Shown here: positions 41,054-50,045 of the stretch, in pieces
Numbering within the stretch: position 1 is the first letter of the stretch
Layout of the letters: each line of letters begins with the position of its first letter
Source of the DNA: CAWACP01 sp963780655
Lineage (GTDB): Bacteria; Acidobacteriota; Terriglobia; Bryobacterales; Bryobacteraceae
DNA length: 64,000 nucleotides
Direction of reading: 5' to 3'
Assembly: GCA_963780655.1 (NCBI GenBank)
Contig: CAWACP010000016.1
Span: 162,607-226,606 of the forward strand
Made by a program: the position numbers and the translations under genes
Notes under the pieces: generated by a model
Database searches by the model: none
What the model saw: only the letters and a program-made list of their open reading frames with translations
What the model was told of the DNA's origin: nothing

Positions 41054-42217
41054 CTACGGCTCGATCCGCACGATCACTACGCCGTGACTCGGCACCGTGG
41101 CTGAGAACGCGCCCTTCGATTCCCCAAGGTCCTTGTGCGCCCACAGGTCGCGAACCGACGCGCCCAGGCGCTCCGGATACCCGATCTCCGGCCACGCCAC
41201 CGTCACCTTCGTCTCGGCCGGCCCCCGATTCAGAAGCGCCACCGCGCGGCCGCCGTCGGCCAGAGGCCGCGACCAGATCTCGGTGTCCCCATCCCGGCGC
41301 ACCCGGCTGGCGGCATGGCCCAGCGTGTCCTGATCGACGGCGATCACTTCCTTGTTGGTCAGGATTGCGTGCGTGTCGTCATCCATGCTCCGAATGTCGT
41401 TGCCGGCGATGAGCGGCGCCGCGAACATCGCCCACATGCTGAAGTGCGCGCGCGCTTCCGTGGGGTTGAGACGTCCGTTCCCCACCTCCAGCATGTCGGG
41501 ATCGTTCCAGTGGCCCGGACCGGAGTACTGCTCGATGCCGTCCATCAGGTCGACGATCTGCACCACGCCGTTGCCGCCCCACTTCTCCTTCCCATCCCAT
41601 TTGTTGACGATGTCGCCGGTGGCGCGCCACAGATTCCCGACGTCCGTTGCCCAGAGCCACGGCTTCGTGGAACCCCATTCGCACAGGCTGAACACAATAG
41701 GCCGGCCGCTCTTCGCCAGTGCGTCGCGCATCAGGGAATAGGACGCGTTCGAATCCTGCGTGCCGTGATCGCACCAATCGTACTTCAGATAATCGACGCC
41801 CCAGGCGGCATACTGGCGCGCGTCCTGAAACTCATAACCGCGGCCGCCGGGACGCTTCTGGCAGGTGGCCGTGCCCGCATCGGAATACATTCCGAACTTC
41901 AGCCCCTTGCCGTGCACGTAATCGGCGAGCGCCTTTATGCCCGAAGGAAAGTGGGTGGCATCCGCAATGATGTTTCCGTTCTCATCGCGTGACACCTGCC
42001 AGCAATCGTCGATCACGACGTACTGATAGCCGGCGTCTTTCATGCCGGTTCGGACAATGGCGTCGGCGGTTTCGCGGATCAGTTGCTCGCTGACATTGCA
42101 GCCGAACTTGTTCCAACTGTTCCAGCCCATGGGCGGCGTACGGGCCAGACCATTGTCGAGCGCCAGCAGCGGCAGCGAGGAGATAAAGAGAATAGCGGCA
42201 AGGCAGGATTTCGACAT
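41054..42217 (-). CDS. GH27 alpha-galactosidase, exported
   Basis: The 387-residue protein has a signal peptide (MSKSCLAAILFISSLPLLA) and the GH27 core: LARTPPMGWNSWNKFGCNV, YVVIDDCWQ, GLKFGMYSDAGTATC, nucleophile in VDYLKYDWCDHG, and the acid/base region GPGHWNDPDMLEVGNG. A C-terminal beta domain follows (AVALLNRGPAETKVTVAWPEIG). It removes alpha-galactosyl groups from galactomannan or xyloglucan side chains. Together with GH31 and GH74 genes nearby it suggests plant hemicellulose breakdown. Confidence 0.96.
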   Translation of the reverse strand: MSKSCLAAILFISSLPLLALDNGLARTPPMGWNSWNKFGCNVSEQLIRETADAIVRTGMKDAGYQYVVIDDCWQVSRDENGNIIADATHFPSGIKALADYVHGKGLKFGMYSDAGTATCQKRPGGRGYEFQDARQYAAWGVDYLKYDWCDHGTQDSNASYSLMRDALAKSGRPIVFSLCEWGSTKPWLWATDVGNLWRATGDIVNKWDGKEKWGGNGVVQIVDLMDGIEQYSGPGHWNDPDMLEVGNGRLNPTEARAHFSMWAMFAAPLIAGNDIRSMDDDTHAILTNKEVIAVDQDTLGHAASRVRRDGDTEIWSRPLADGGRAVALLNRGPAETKVTVAWPEIGYPERLGASVRDLWAHKDLGESKGAFSATVPSHGVVIVRIEP

Positions 42218-42295
42218 AACCTTCCTTATGTATCAGAAATTCACGATGAGCGCTTGACCTGTCTATAGCTTCAGGGCTGACAGTGGAGAAAGACG

Positions 42296-42832
42296 ATGCT
42301 GACAGTGACGCGATTGGCCGCGCAGTGCGGCCTGAGCCGCAGCGCGGTTCTGTACTACGAATCGATCGGCTTATTGAAGCCCGCTCGCCGGAGCGCCGGC
42401 AACTACCGTATCTACGGCGAGCGCGACGCCGAACGGCTGCGGAGCATTCGCCGGTGGCGCGACTGGGGACTGACGCTCGATGATATTCGCGCGCTGCTCC
42501 AGCAGCCCGGCGGCGATGTTTCAGACGTGTTGAAGCGGCGCCTGGAAGCACTGGGCGATGAAATCGGCAAACTGCGCCGGCAACAATGGGCCATCACGGC
42601 GCTGCTGCAGCAATCGGGACAGTTCAGGAGAACGAAAATGGTGACAAAGGAAAAGCTTGTTTCTGTGATGCGGGCCGCCGGCCTAACCGAGGAGGACATG
42701 CATCGCTTCCATGCCGAGTTCGAAAAATCGGCGCCCGAGGAGCACCAGGAGTTCCTGGAGTTCCTGCACATTCCCGCCGAGGAAGCACGCTCTATTCGCG
42801 AATGGAGCCGAGAGGAAGCGAAGAAACTGTAG
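42296..42832 (+). CDS. MerR-family transcriptional regulator
   Basis: The 178-residue protein starts with the MerR winged helix (MLTVTRLAAQCGLSRSAVLYYESIGLLKPARRSAGNYRIYGERDAERL). The dimerising helix and a C-terminal segment follow (MVTKEKLVSVMRAAGLTEEDMHRFHAEFEKSAPEEHQEFLEFLHIP), a short TipA-like effector region of four-helix type. MerR proteins twist promoters with long spacers in answer to metals, oxidants or drugs. No cysteine metal site is evident. It is divergent from the GH27 gene (78 bases apart) and may regulate it or itself. Its stop codon is within TAGAGCAG, a piece of the palindrome family. Confidence 0.92.
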   Translation: MLTVTRLAAQCGLSRSAVLYYESIGLLKPARRSAGNYRIYGERDAERLRSIRRWRDWGLTLDDIRALLQQPGGDVSDVLKRRLEALGDEIGKLRRQQWAITALLQQSGQFRRTKMVTKEKLVSVMRAAGLTEEDMHRFHAEFEKSAPEEHQEFLEFLHIPAEEARSIREWSREEAKKL

Positions 42833-42853
42833 AGCAGCGCAGCCGCAACCAAA

Positions 42854-42912
42854 CCGCTCCCTCGCGGTCGCGGCTCAGCCAACGTTTCTGAGCCGCGACC
42901 GTGAGGGAGCGG
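42854..42912. repeat. 24-bp inverted repeat (GAGCCGCGACC family)
   Basis: CCGCTCCCTCGCGGTCGCGG plus CTCA (42854-42877) pairs with 42889-42912 (TGAGCCGCGACCGTGAGGGA plus GCGG), one mismatch, 11-base loop. The same arm occurs at 13175-13203 and in part near 60037, so this is a second dispersed repeat family. It lies between convergent genes and may help end transcription. Confidence 0.85.
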
Positions 42913-42971
42913 TAGCACGGTGCTGAACTCTTCGCGGGCTGGCCAATGTCCGGAGCCTGCAAATCAGGACC

Positions 42972-45212
42972 CTACCGCCGGGGCGGCTCGCGGGGAGTTG
43001 ACGGAGGCTGAATCCGCCGTTCGGACAGTTGCCGGCCATAGACAATGCCGCGCCCACCCAGACCCACATACACAAGGTCGCGCGTGCGCATGTCGCCTTC
43101 GAGGGACGTTATCTCGCCGAATTGCTGGAGCTGCGGGTCGCTTACGGCGGTCCACATCGAGCCGCCATCCAGCGACTGGTAGATCGCATCCCCGGTCGCC
43201 CCTGTTGTGCGCCCATGCAGATACATGGCGGGCGTGTCGGCCGAACGGCCTTTGCCGAACGCCACATAATTCGCCGCTTCGACCCCCGGCGCGGCGATGA
43301 ACGTCCTGCCCCCATCGGCGGAATGAAACAGAGGAAAGCCGGTTGGCTGGTTCGCGTTATTGGCCAGCGTGAGCCAGATGTCGCCTGCTTTCGCGGGATT
43401 CGCGGTCATGCTCACAGCAACCGTGTAAAGCGTGTACGCCGGCCACGTGGCGTTGCCGAGCTGCCAGGTAGCCCCCTGGTCAGTGCTGAAGTACACGCTG
43501 CCGTTGTCGTAATAGTAAAACGTCCCACCGCTGACGCCGTCGGAAATCAGGACGTCGCCCGGCCACCACTCGTTGGTCATCTGCCACGATCCCGCCAGCG
43601 TTCCAGCGCCATACCGGCATGGATGCCAGGTCCGGCCGCCGTCGGTGGTGTACTGCGGCGTCGCGCTTCGGGCCGGCGACCACACCATGTTCAGCGGGTC
43701 GGTTGCCGACATCGCGATTCTTCCGCCCGCGCCTGGCGTCGTATTGGAAAAAGGCGTCCAGGTGACCCCGTTGTCCGCTGAAAAGCCGGTGAGCGAGGCC
43801 GCCGGGTCGGTGAGCGGCAAGGTCTCGTCCCAGCCGACGAAGGCGACATACCGCGGTTGCGTCGTCGAGTACGCCAGACTCGTTCCCTGCGCCACGTAGT
43901 TGAATTTCACGATCGTGGTTTCTGGTGGAACATCGCGGCTCGCATGACGGAAACCCACCATGTCCGCGGCCATGCTCAGCAGGTCCGCTCCGCCCGGTAC
44001 GGGCGGAACCTTTACCTTCTGCACAACCAGCTCTTCGAGATTGTCCATGGTCCACTGCCACACCGGACTCGCCGATCCCGCATTGTCGACAGCGACGACG
44101 CCGTAGCCGTTCGTCTGCCACATACGTTGCCGGTTCGCCGGATCGATGACGAGAGCCGCGTCTCCCCAGGCTGCGTCATCGATGCTCAGGCCCGGCGGCG
44201 TGTGCTGGTAGTAGCCGGGCGCGTTCTGAATGGTTCCCGCCGGAACAGGCGTCCAGGTCGCGCCATGATCTTCAGATCGATACACCTTCCGGTTTCCGTT
44301 GGCCGCTGTTGCTACCGTGCCCGCACCTACCGGATCGGTCGTAACGCCCGCATAGGCGTCGTATGCTCCCAGCGGCGTCACATCCGTCCACGCGCCGTTG
44401 CTGAAACGCCAAACGCTTCCCGAGGTGGCGCCCTCATCGCCGCCGAAGGTGACGAACAGCGCGCCATCGGTTGTCACGGCCGCACGGCAAGTGTTGTTCG
44501 GAGTGCCCAGGATGTTCCGCCACGTCGCGCCGCCGTCGTTGCTCGCCCATACGCCACTGCCGTACACGCCCGTGTAAACGGTCTTCGCAGGACCGAACAC
44601 CACAAACGTGAAACCCGGCTGAGGGGCGCTCGCCGGCAAGCCACCCGCCACCTTCGCCCATGCTCCCGATGGATCGCGGCGCCACAGGCCGTCCTGCCGC
44701 GATGCGAAATACAGGATCGAGGTCTCGTTCGGATCGGCCATCAGCCGCTCGCCGGTGGTCCCGCGAGCCGCGTCGTTCGGGCCCATGTAAATGCCGGCGG
44801 CATTGAGTCCGGTGCTGGCCCAGGTTGCGCCGCGATTGTGCGAGACCAGCACGTCGCCGGGAACGGTTACGCTGCCGTCGGCGTTGATGATGCGCTGCCC
44901 ATACGGGGCCGCAATGTAAACCGTGTTCGCGTCGTTCGGATCTACCGCGATGCTCTCAACGCCATAGCTCTCGCTGTGATCGCGTCCGAACTGATCGAGC
45001 AAGGGCAGCCAGCGCCCGGTCGAACGGTCGAACCGGTACGCGCCGCCCACATCGGTGCGTATATAAATGTCGAAGGGCGCGAGAGGATGAATCACCAGGC
45101 CAGTGACGTAGCCCATGCCCTGGATGTTCACGCTCTTCCACGCGAACGTCTGGCCCGACGCCAGCGCCGCCGAGGCCAGACACACGACCACCGCCGGCAG
45201 CATCCTTCGCAT
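42972..45212 (-). CDS. GH74-type xyloglucanase-like BNR-repeat protein, exported
   Basis: The 746-residue protein has a signal peptide (MRRMLPAVVVCLASAALASG) and the GH74 layout of two seven-bladed propellers: KSVNIQGMGYVTGLVIHPLAPFDIYIRTDVGGAYRFDRSTGRWLPLLDQ at the start, then many Asp-box repeats (SHNRGATW, SNDGGATW, SEDHGATW, TTDGGRTWHP, STDQGATW, SADGGRTF). The first catalytic Asp lies in RTDVGGAYR. The second half is looser than in standard endo-xyloglucanases, so an exo- or accessory action is possible. It is convergent to merR and is a distant paralogue of the gene at 52408. Confidence 0.87.
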   Translation of the reverse strand: MRRMLPAVVVCLASAALASGQTFAWKSVNIQGMGYVTGLVIHPLAPFDIYIRTDVGGAYRFDRSTGRWLPLLDQFGRDHSESYGVESIAVDPNDANTVYIAAPYGQRIINADGSVTVPGDVLVSHNRGATWASTGLNAAGIYMGPNDAARGTTGERLMADPNETSILYFASRQDGLWRRDPSGAWAKVAGGLPASAPQPGFTFVVFGPAKTVYTGVYGSGVWASNDGGATWRNILGTPNNTCRAAVTTDGALFVTFGGDEGATSGSVWRFSNGAWTDVTPLGAYDAYAGVTTDPVGAGTVATAANGNRKVYRSEDHGATWTPVPAGTIQNAPGYYQHTPPGLSIDDAAWGDAALVIDPANRQRMWQTNGYGVVAVDNAGSASPVWQWTMDNLEELVVQKVKVPPVPGGADLLSMAADMVGFRHASRDVPPETTIVKFNYVAQGTSLAYSTTQPRYVAFVGWDETLPLTDPAASLTGFSADNGVTWTPFSNTTPGAGGRIAMSATDPLNMVWSPARSATPQYTTDGGRTWHPCRYGAGTLAGSWQMTNEWWPGDVLISDGVSGGTFYYYDNGSVYFSTDQGATWQLGNATWPAYTLYTVAVSMTANPAKAGDIWLTLANNANQPTGFPLFHSADGGRTFIAAPGVEAANYVAFGKGRSADTPAMYLHGRTTGATGDAIYQSLDGGSMWTAVSDPQLQQFGEITSLEGDMRTRDLVYVGLGGRGIVYGRQLSERRIQPPSTPREPPRR

Positions 45213-45572
45213 GCCCTAACTCTATAACACCGAGGGCCGGCTCTACTGCTGTTGCGGTAGACTGTTGATGCAATGGTGGTGGAGCAGGCGTTTTCGCCTG
45301 CATCCCCGGACGTTGACTTGCTTTTTCAGCGACATCGACGGCATGAGCCCCGAAGACGAATTTGACTGGGTGGCGGCGGGCGTCCCCACAGGCGCCCAGA
45401 CCCTCCCCGACGATAGTGAGTCGAGGCTCCGTTTCTTCGACCAGGCCACCAAACGCCATCGCGGACGTCCAGCGGTGCCGAAAGCACGCCAGTCGGTGAC
45501 CCGAGGATGGAAAAGAGAGGAGCTCTACGCTCAGGGCCGTTCTCATTGCCATGAACGTACTGATCTGACTCA
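45213..45572. other. upstream region of the GH74 gene with a REP-like unit
   Basis: It holds a GAAAAC-type palindrome, GCAGGCGTTTTCGCCTGC (45284-45301), preceded by a degenerate partner edge (GGCTCTACTGC, 45239). The rest, up to the intron end at 45573, has only weak open frames on both strands without recognisable domains. It presumably also carries the leftward promoter. Confidence 0.6.
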
Positions 45573-47435
45573 ATCGGGTAGGAGGAGCCTCACGGCCCCG
45601 TCCTCCCACACCACCGTACGTACTTGGCGTATACGGCGGTTTCGTTTAATGTTGTAACGACGCATATCGCGAGAGCAGGGAGACGAGTCCCTGAGATGAG
45701 AACCAGTCCGTCGACATGGCCCGATGAACCGGCGGGGAGCAGGCCAAACGCCACGGCCCTTTCCCTGAACCGGCGATACGAGCGGCCGAGGACGCGGACA
45801 GCCCCAGTTTACGGAGGAAAGCTCCGATGGACCGGCCGCGTTTGCGTTGTTTGAGGCGATAGCAGCGCAGCTTGCGCCGAATCCACTCGTCCATGCACTG
45901 AAGTTCGAACCGACAAGCCGCGTAGCGGTAGTAGTTGATCCAGCCAGTGGTGAAGCGGTTGAGTTCGACGATCACTTGCGCAAAACTGACGCCCCGATTG
46001 CGACGGGTGATCTGCCGGATTCTCTCCTTCGCGCGTTTCACGCTCTTGGGAGAGATGCCGAGTCTTCCGTTCAACAGCAGCCGATGGCCAAGGAACTTGC
46101 GTTCCCCGACCGGAGCGACGGCGCTCTTGTCACGGTTCACCCGGAGTTTGAGTTTCCCTTCCAGAAACCCGACGACCGATTCCATCACCCGCTGCCCCGC
46201 GGCCAGCGATCGCACGTAGATATTGCAGTCGTCGGCGTAGCGGCAGAAGCGATGTCCCCGGCTGTCCAGTAACTGGTCGAGATCATCCAGCAGGATGTTG
46301 GCCAATAGTGGGGAGAGCGGTCCCCCTTGTGGCGTTCCCTCCTCGCGGGCTACGCACACCCCATCCTGCATCAGACCGGCCTGTAGGAAGCGCCGGAGGA
46401 TGAGGAGCAGGTGTTTGTCGCCGATCCTGCGCGCGATTCGGGACATGAGAATATCGTGATTGACCCGGTCGAAGAACTTCTCCAGATCAAGATCGACGAC
46501 AAACTCGCGCCCCTCCTGCGCTACGTATTTCCGCGCCTGTTCCAGAGCCATATGCGGGCTCCGGTGCGGACGGAATCCGTAGCTGGAGTTGGAAAAGGTG
46601 GGATCGAAAATCGGATTCAGCACCTGCAGGATCATCTGTTGTACCAGACGATCCACAGCGGCTGGGATTCCTAACTGGCGCTGGCCTCCGTCCGGCTTCG
46701 GTATCTGCACTCCCCGTACTGGTTGCGGCCGGTAGGTCCCGTCCAGCAGGGAAGCCGTCAGCGCCCTTTGATTGTTCCGAAGCCAGTCGGCCAGTTCGTG
46801 AACGGTCATACCGTCCACGCCCGGCTTACCCTTATTGGAACGAACCCGCCGATACGCACGAACCACGTTCTTCGGGTCGCAAATCTGCTCCATCAAACTG
46901 CTCGTCAAGGCTCGTTGTTGGTCGAATGCCGTGAACGTTTGCTGCTGCCCCGGCGTGGCAGGGTCGGTTCCGCCGACCTCGCCTGCGCCCTGGCGCTCCT
47001 TGTCTTTCTGCTGCCCTGCGTCCATCGAAGTCTTCCATCTGCTCCTTGCATTAAAGATTCGGCCCTTCATCCGGTTGGATTACTATGGCTTCTGCTGACT
47101 TCTCCGCTCCTGTCCCGTCCGGTTGCCCGTGCGGTAGTCCGTGTGTGCGGACCAGAACGGAGATCTCTCGAGGTAAGACATGCCTTCTTCTCCCGGAGGC
47201 GTCGGATCTACCCCACAGCGTTCCGAATGACATTCGGGCATCCCCATCCCTGGCTGGGTTACCCACGCTGCGATGGCCTCACATCCGCTTCCTGTACGTC
47301 GCCTCCGGGATTTCGTCATCGGCTTTCTTCAGATCCCGCCTCGCGGCGAGCACCCTTGCTTAGACGGATGGTTCCGGTCAATCACGGTCCATAGGGGACT
47401 TGCACCCCCTGAATGCACATCACTACTCGACACAC
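45573..47435 (-). mobile_element. group II intron, class C-like, about 1.86 kb
   Basis: The intron is read leftwards. Its 5' end is GTGTG at 47435-47431, followed by the domain I element GGGGGTGCAAGTCCCC. The maturase gene fills the middle. Domain V is the hairpin ACCGCCGTATACG-CCAA-GTACGTACGGTGGT (45609-45642), with a CGC triad as in class C introns. A GC-rich domain VI stem (45573-45608) ends CCCGAT at 45573. The exon just upstream is the hairpin of a REP-like palindrome (47436-47450), the kind of stem-loop class C introns insert behind. Exact 3' end uncertain by a few bases. Confidence 0.82.
45646..47070 (-). CDS. ltrA: group II intron reverse transcriptase/maturase
   Basis: The 474-residue protein has the RT blocks NKGKPGVDGMTVHELADWL (RT-1), YRPQPVRGVQIPKPDGGQRQLGIPAAVDRLVQQMI (RT-2), FSNSSYGFRPHRSPHMALEQA (RT-3), VVDLDLEKFFDRVNHDILM (RT-4), GTPQGGPLSPLLANILLDDLD and the catalytic FCRYADDCNIYVRS (YADD, RT-5). 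The maturase domain X follows (RFTTGWINYYRYA, then the Arg-rich RKLRCYRLKQRKRGR). No HNH endonuclease motif is present, as is typical for class C introns. All essential motifs are intact, so the element may be mobile. It lies between a GH74 gene and a kinase gene. Confidence 0.96.
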   Translation of the reverse strand: MKGRIFNARSRWKTSMDAGQQKDKERQGAGEVGGTDPATPGQQQTFTAFDQQRALTSSLMEQICDPKNVVRAYRRVRSNKGKPGVDGMTVHELADWLRNNQRALTASLLDGTYRPQPVRGVQIPKPDGGQRQLGIPAAVDRLVQQMILQVLNPIFDPTFSNSSYGFRPHRSPHMALEQARKYVAQEGREFVVDLDLEKFFDRVNHDILMSRIARRIGDKHLLLILRRFLQAGLMQDGVCVAREEGTPQGGPLSPLLANILLDDLDQLLDSRGHRFCRYADDCNIYVRSLAAGQRVMESVVGFLEGKLKLRVNRDKSAVAPVGERKFLGHRLLLNGRLGISPKSVKRAKERIRQITRRNRGVSFAQVIVELNRFTTGWINYYRYAACRFELQCMDEWIRRKLRCYRLKQRKRGRSIGAFLRKLGLSASSAARIAGSGKGPWRLACSPPVHRAMSTDWFSSQGLVSLLSRYASLQH

Positions 47436-47507
47436 CAGGCCAAAGGCCTGTTCCACATTGGCAGTAAACCATCGAGTGGTATCTGTGGGACAGGCGTTTT
47501 CGCCTGT
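47436..47507. repeat. pair of REP-like palindromes adjoining the intron
   Basis: CAGGCCAAAGGCCTG (47436-47450) touches the intron's 5' end directly. The second unit is ACAGGCGTTTTCGCCTGT (47490-47507) with the GTGGGACAGG edge. In the intronless state the first unit would be followed by TGAGTCAG. Confidence 0.85.
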
Positions 47508-47554
47508 CATATGGCACGGTCCGGTGACAAATCCGTTCATTACCCGACCTGCCG

Positions 47555-48706
47555 CTACTCAGGCCACGGCGCCCACACCGTGATGGTGGTTCCTTCTCCC
47601 GGCGCGGAGCGCACGTCGATGCGCCCTCCCAGCAGCCTCGCTCGTTCGCGCATGCTGATCAGTCCAAGCGCCGGGCTTTGCCTGGCGGCCTCCGGATCGA
47701 AGCCGCAGCCATCGTCCTGAATGGTCAGACACAGCTCGCCGTCATTTGCGGATAGAGTCACCGTCACGCGCGCGTCGCCGGCATGTTTCGCCACGTTGCG
47801 CAGCCCCTCCTGAGCCACCCGGTACAGCATGGTCGCGGTCTTCGGCGGAACCTTGCGATCGCCGATGGCGCTCGTGTAATTCATCGCAATGCCCGAGCTT
47901 CTTTCGAATTCCTCGCACAGCCCCAGCAGGGCAGCCTGCAGGCCGAGGTGTTCCAGCGTGGAAGGGTGCAGCGTGCGGCTAAACTGATGCAGGTCGTTCG
48001 ACAACGCGGAAACGCGTTCGACGATCCTGTCCAGACGCTCTCCGGCCTGCTGCGGGTGCTGCCGCAACTCGGTCAGCTCCATTTCCAGCAGGCCCAGACG
48101 CTGTGAGAAGTCATCGTGCAACTCGCGGGCTATGCGCCGCTGCTCGTCCTCCTGCGCCGTAAACAGCGTCGCAGTGAGTGCGCGCAATTCTTTCTCAGTG
48201 CGGTCGAGCGCCTGCGTCAGTTTCAGCCGCTCATCGCGGTCGCGCAGAGCTTCTTCGGCCCGGCGGGTCCGGAGCAGAGCGTTCACGGCAGACAACAGCA
48301 CGGCTGGATCGATCTCGCCGGAGATGTAGAAATCCGCGCCGCTGTCGAGCCCCTGGACGTGGTCTTCCGGGCTGGTGTAGTAAGCCGAAACCTGCAACAC
48401 CATCGTATTCGACGTGGCGGGGTCGGCCTTGATGGCGCGGCATACTTCAATGCCATCGATGTCCGGCAGCCTGACGTCCAGCACAACCAGCGCGGGACGC
48501 TGCTCCGCGACCAGGCGAAGCGCATCGCGGCCGGTGGATGCTTCGAGCGCCTGGAATCCAGCGCGGGAAAGAACGTGAACCTTCGTGTACAGCCCGCTCT
48601 GATGATCGTCGACAACCAGCACGGTTACTGGCGATTCGCTGGTCCTGAGCGGCTCCGGAGCCGCCGCGTTACGTCCAGGTGACATACCGTGGCTTGAGCC
48701 TATCAT
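47555..48706 (-). CDS. receiver-coupled histidine kinase (NarX-type HisKA_3)
   Basis: I start at the ATG at 48706 (another at 48685 is possible); the longer open frame overlaps the divergent msrA gene. The 383-residue protein has a receiver domain first (VLVVDDHQSGLYTKVHVL, LVVLDVRLPDIDGIEVCRAIKADP; about residues 25-145), where the lysine position reads FYISGE and is lost. A short coiled coil follows, a HisKA_3 H-box (EDEQRRIARELHDDFSQRLGLLEMEL) and a NarX-type HATPase (LYRVAQEGLRNVAKHAGDARV, DDGCGFDP, LGLISMRERARLLGG). Receiver-first kinases relay phosphate from another kinase. No cognate LuxR regulator is adjacent; the NarL-type gene at 8430 is a remote possibility. Confidence 0.9.
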   Translation of the reverse strand: MIGSSHGMSPGRNAAAPEPLRTSESPVTVLVVDDHQSGLYTKVHVLSRAGFQALEASTGRDALRLVAEQRPALVVLDVRLPDIDGIEVCRAIKADPATSNTMVLQVSAYYTSPEDHVQGLDSGADFYISGEIDPAVLLSAVNALLRTRRAEEALRDRDERLKLTQALDRTEKELRALTATLFTAQEDEQRRIARELHDDFSQRLGLLEMELTELRQHPQQAGERLDRIVERVSALSNDLHQFSRTLHPSTLEHLGLQAALLGLCEEFERSSGIAMNYTSAIGDRKVPPKTATMLYRVAQEGLRNVAKHAGDARVTVTLSANDGELCLTIQDDGCGFDPEAARQSPALGLISMRERARLLGGRIDVRSAPGEGTTITVWAPWPE

Positions 48707-48727
48707 GAAAGGAGAGGGAGAACACTT

Positions 48728-49405
48728 ATGGCCGCCGCGCTTGCTCTGCGCACCGTTGCCGCGGGATTTGTCCTCGCTGTTTCCACGATCTTCGCTGCTG
48801 CGAATCCTCCCATTCCGCCACTCGCAACCGATGTCCCGCTTGCCGGCCAGCCCGGGAGAGAGACCGCCGTCTTCGCCGGAGGCTGCTTCTGGGGCGTGCA
48901 ATCCGTGTTCGAGCGCGTCAGGGGCGTGCTGTCCACCACAGCCGGGTATTCCGGCGGGTCCGAGAAGACCGCAACCTATCGGCAGGTGGGCACGGAGACC
49001 ACCGGCCACGCTGAATCGGTGCAGGTGGTCTACGACCCGTCACGCATCACCTATGGCCAATTGTTGCGGATCTTCTTTTCCGTCGCGCATGATCCGACGC
49101 AGTTGAACCGGCAGGGGCCCGATGTGGGAACGTCGTATCGCTCGGCCATCTTTTACGCGAACGAAGAGCAGAAGCGCCTGGCTCAGGCTTACATCGCACA
49201 ACTGGATGGGCAGAAAGTCTTCCCGAAGCCGATCGTCACCGAAGTCACTCCTCTCAAAGGCTTCTATCGGGCTGAGGATTATCATCAGGACTACGCATAC
49301 TACAATCCGGGCAACCCCTACATCCAGGTTTGCGATCGTCCGAAGATCGACGCGCTGCGAAAGCAGTTTCCGGAACTGTTCGTCGATTACAAACCGAAGA
49401 AATAG
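48728..49405 (+). CDS. msrA: peptide methionine sulfoxide reductase A, exported
   Basis: The 225-residue protein carries a signal peptide (MAAALALRTVAAGFVLAVSTIFAAA) and the MsrA domain with the catalytic cysteine in FAGGCFWGVQSVFERVRGV, then VQVVYDPSRITYGQLLRIFFSVAHDPTQLNRQGPDVGTSYRSAIFY and EDYHQDYAYYNPGNPYI. It reduces methionine-S-sulfoxide in proteins; the signal peptide puts it in the periplasm or outside. AAAGGAGAGGG precedes the ATG. The C-terminal resolving cysteine is in IQVCDRPK. It is divergent from the kinase gene. Confidence 0.96.
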   Translation: MAAALALRTVAAGFVLAVSTIFAAANPPIPPLATDVPLAGQPGRETAVFAGGCFWGVQSVFERVRGVLSTTAGYSGGSEKTATYRQVGTETTGHAESVQVVYDPSRITYGQLLRIFFSVAHDPTQLNRQGPDVGTSYRSAIFYANEEQKRLAQAYIAQLDGQKVFPKPIVTEVTPLKGFYRAEDYHQDYAYYNPGNPYIQVCDRPKIDALRKQFPELFVDYKPKK

Positions 49406-49473
49406 CAGCTTTCCTCCGCATCGTAAACCGAAACAGATTCCTCCCTGACGTGTCCTATATCGGGAGTAAAAGA

Positions 49474-49968
49474 ATGGCCCAGATGCTTCGTGATTTTTCC
49501 ACGGCTGTCGAGCGCCTGATATCCATCAACCGCGATGCCGAGCAGGGCTTCCGGGCAGCCGCCGATGCCGCGGCCGACGCCGCTCTGAAGCGCATGTTCG
49601 TCGATCTGTCCGGCCAGCGTGCGGGATTTGCATCGGAGATCCAGGAGGCCGTGCGCAAAATCGGGTTCGAGCCGCCCAATCCGCTGGGGACCGCCGGCAC
49701 GCTCCATGGCGTCTGGATATCGCTGAAGGGTTCGGTGATGGCGAACAAGGATCACGTCGTACTGGAAGAGACCGAGCGCGGCGAAGATGAATCCCTGAAG
49801 ACCTACCGCGAGGCGATGGCCATGGTTCTCCAACCGGAGCTGCGCAGCGTTTTGGAACGGCAATTCTCCTCCATCCAGGACTCGCATGACCGCATTCGCA
49901 CGCTGCGCGATCAAACGGCCCCGCCTCCGCCTGCGAACACCGTTTCGGAACCCGTCAACCGACAGTAG
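49474..49968 (+). CDS. DUF2383 / PA2169-type four-helix-bundle protein
   Basis: The start is the ATG at 49474 behind GGGAG. The 164-residue protein is helical and ferritin-like: LRDFSTAVERLISINRDAEQGFRAAADAA, LKRMFVDLSGQRAGFASEIQEAVRKIG, HGVWISLKGSVMANKDHVVLEETERGEDESLKTYREAM. These are typical of DUF2383. The E/H residues might bind metal, but the function is unknown; homologues are found near stress genes. It lies 68 bases behind msrA on the same strand. The last codon is followed by TAG of a REP-like palindrome. Confidence 0.85.
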   Translation: MAQMLRDFSTAVERLISINRDAEQGFRAAADAAADAALKRMFVDLSGQRAGFASEIQEAVRKIGFEPPNPLGTAGTLHGVWISLKGSVMANKDHVVLEETERGEDESLKTYREAMAMVLQPELRSVLERQFSSIQDSHDRIRTLRDQTAPPPPANTVSEPVNRQ

Positions 49969-49986
49969 AGCAGGCTTTCAGCCTGC
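49966..49986. repeat. REP-like palindrome supplying a stop codon
   Basis: TAGAGCAGGCTTTCAGCCTGC: the hairpin GCAGGC-TTTCA-GCCTGC is preceded by TAGA, and the TAG ends the DUF2383 gene in frame. Confidence 0.85.
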
Positions 49987-50045
49987 ATGCCCGGAGTCTC
50001 ATCAGGCGATATAGTAATGTCAGTTCCGTTCAGGAGACATTACCA

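Noticed and set aside
43857..45227. 456-codon open frame antisense to the GH74-type gene
   Set aside because: Shadow frame of a clearly homologous gene on the other strand; no recognisable domain.
45265..45657. 130-codon plus-strand frame running from a REP-like unit into the intron
   Set aside because: It starts in a palindrome and crosses the intron boundary; no domain or coding character.
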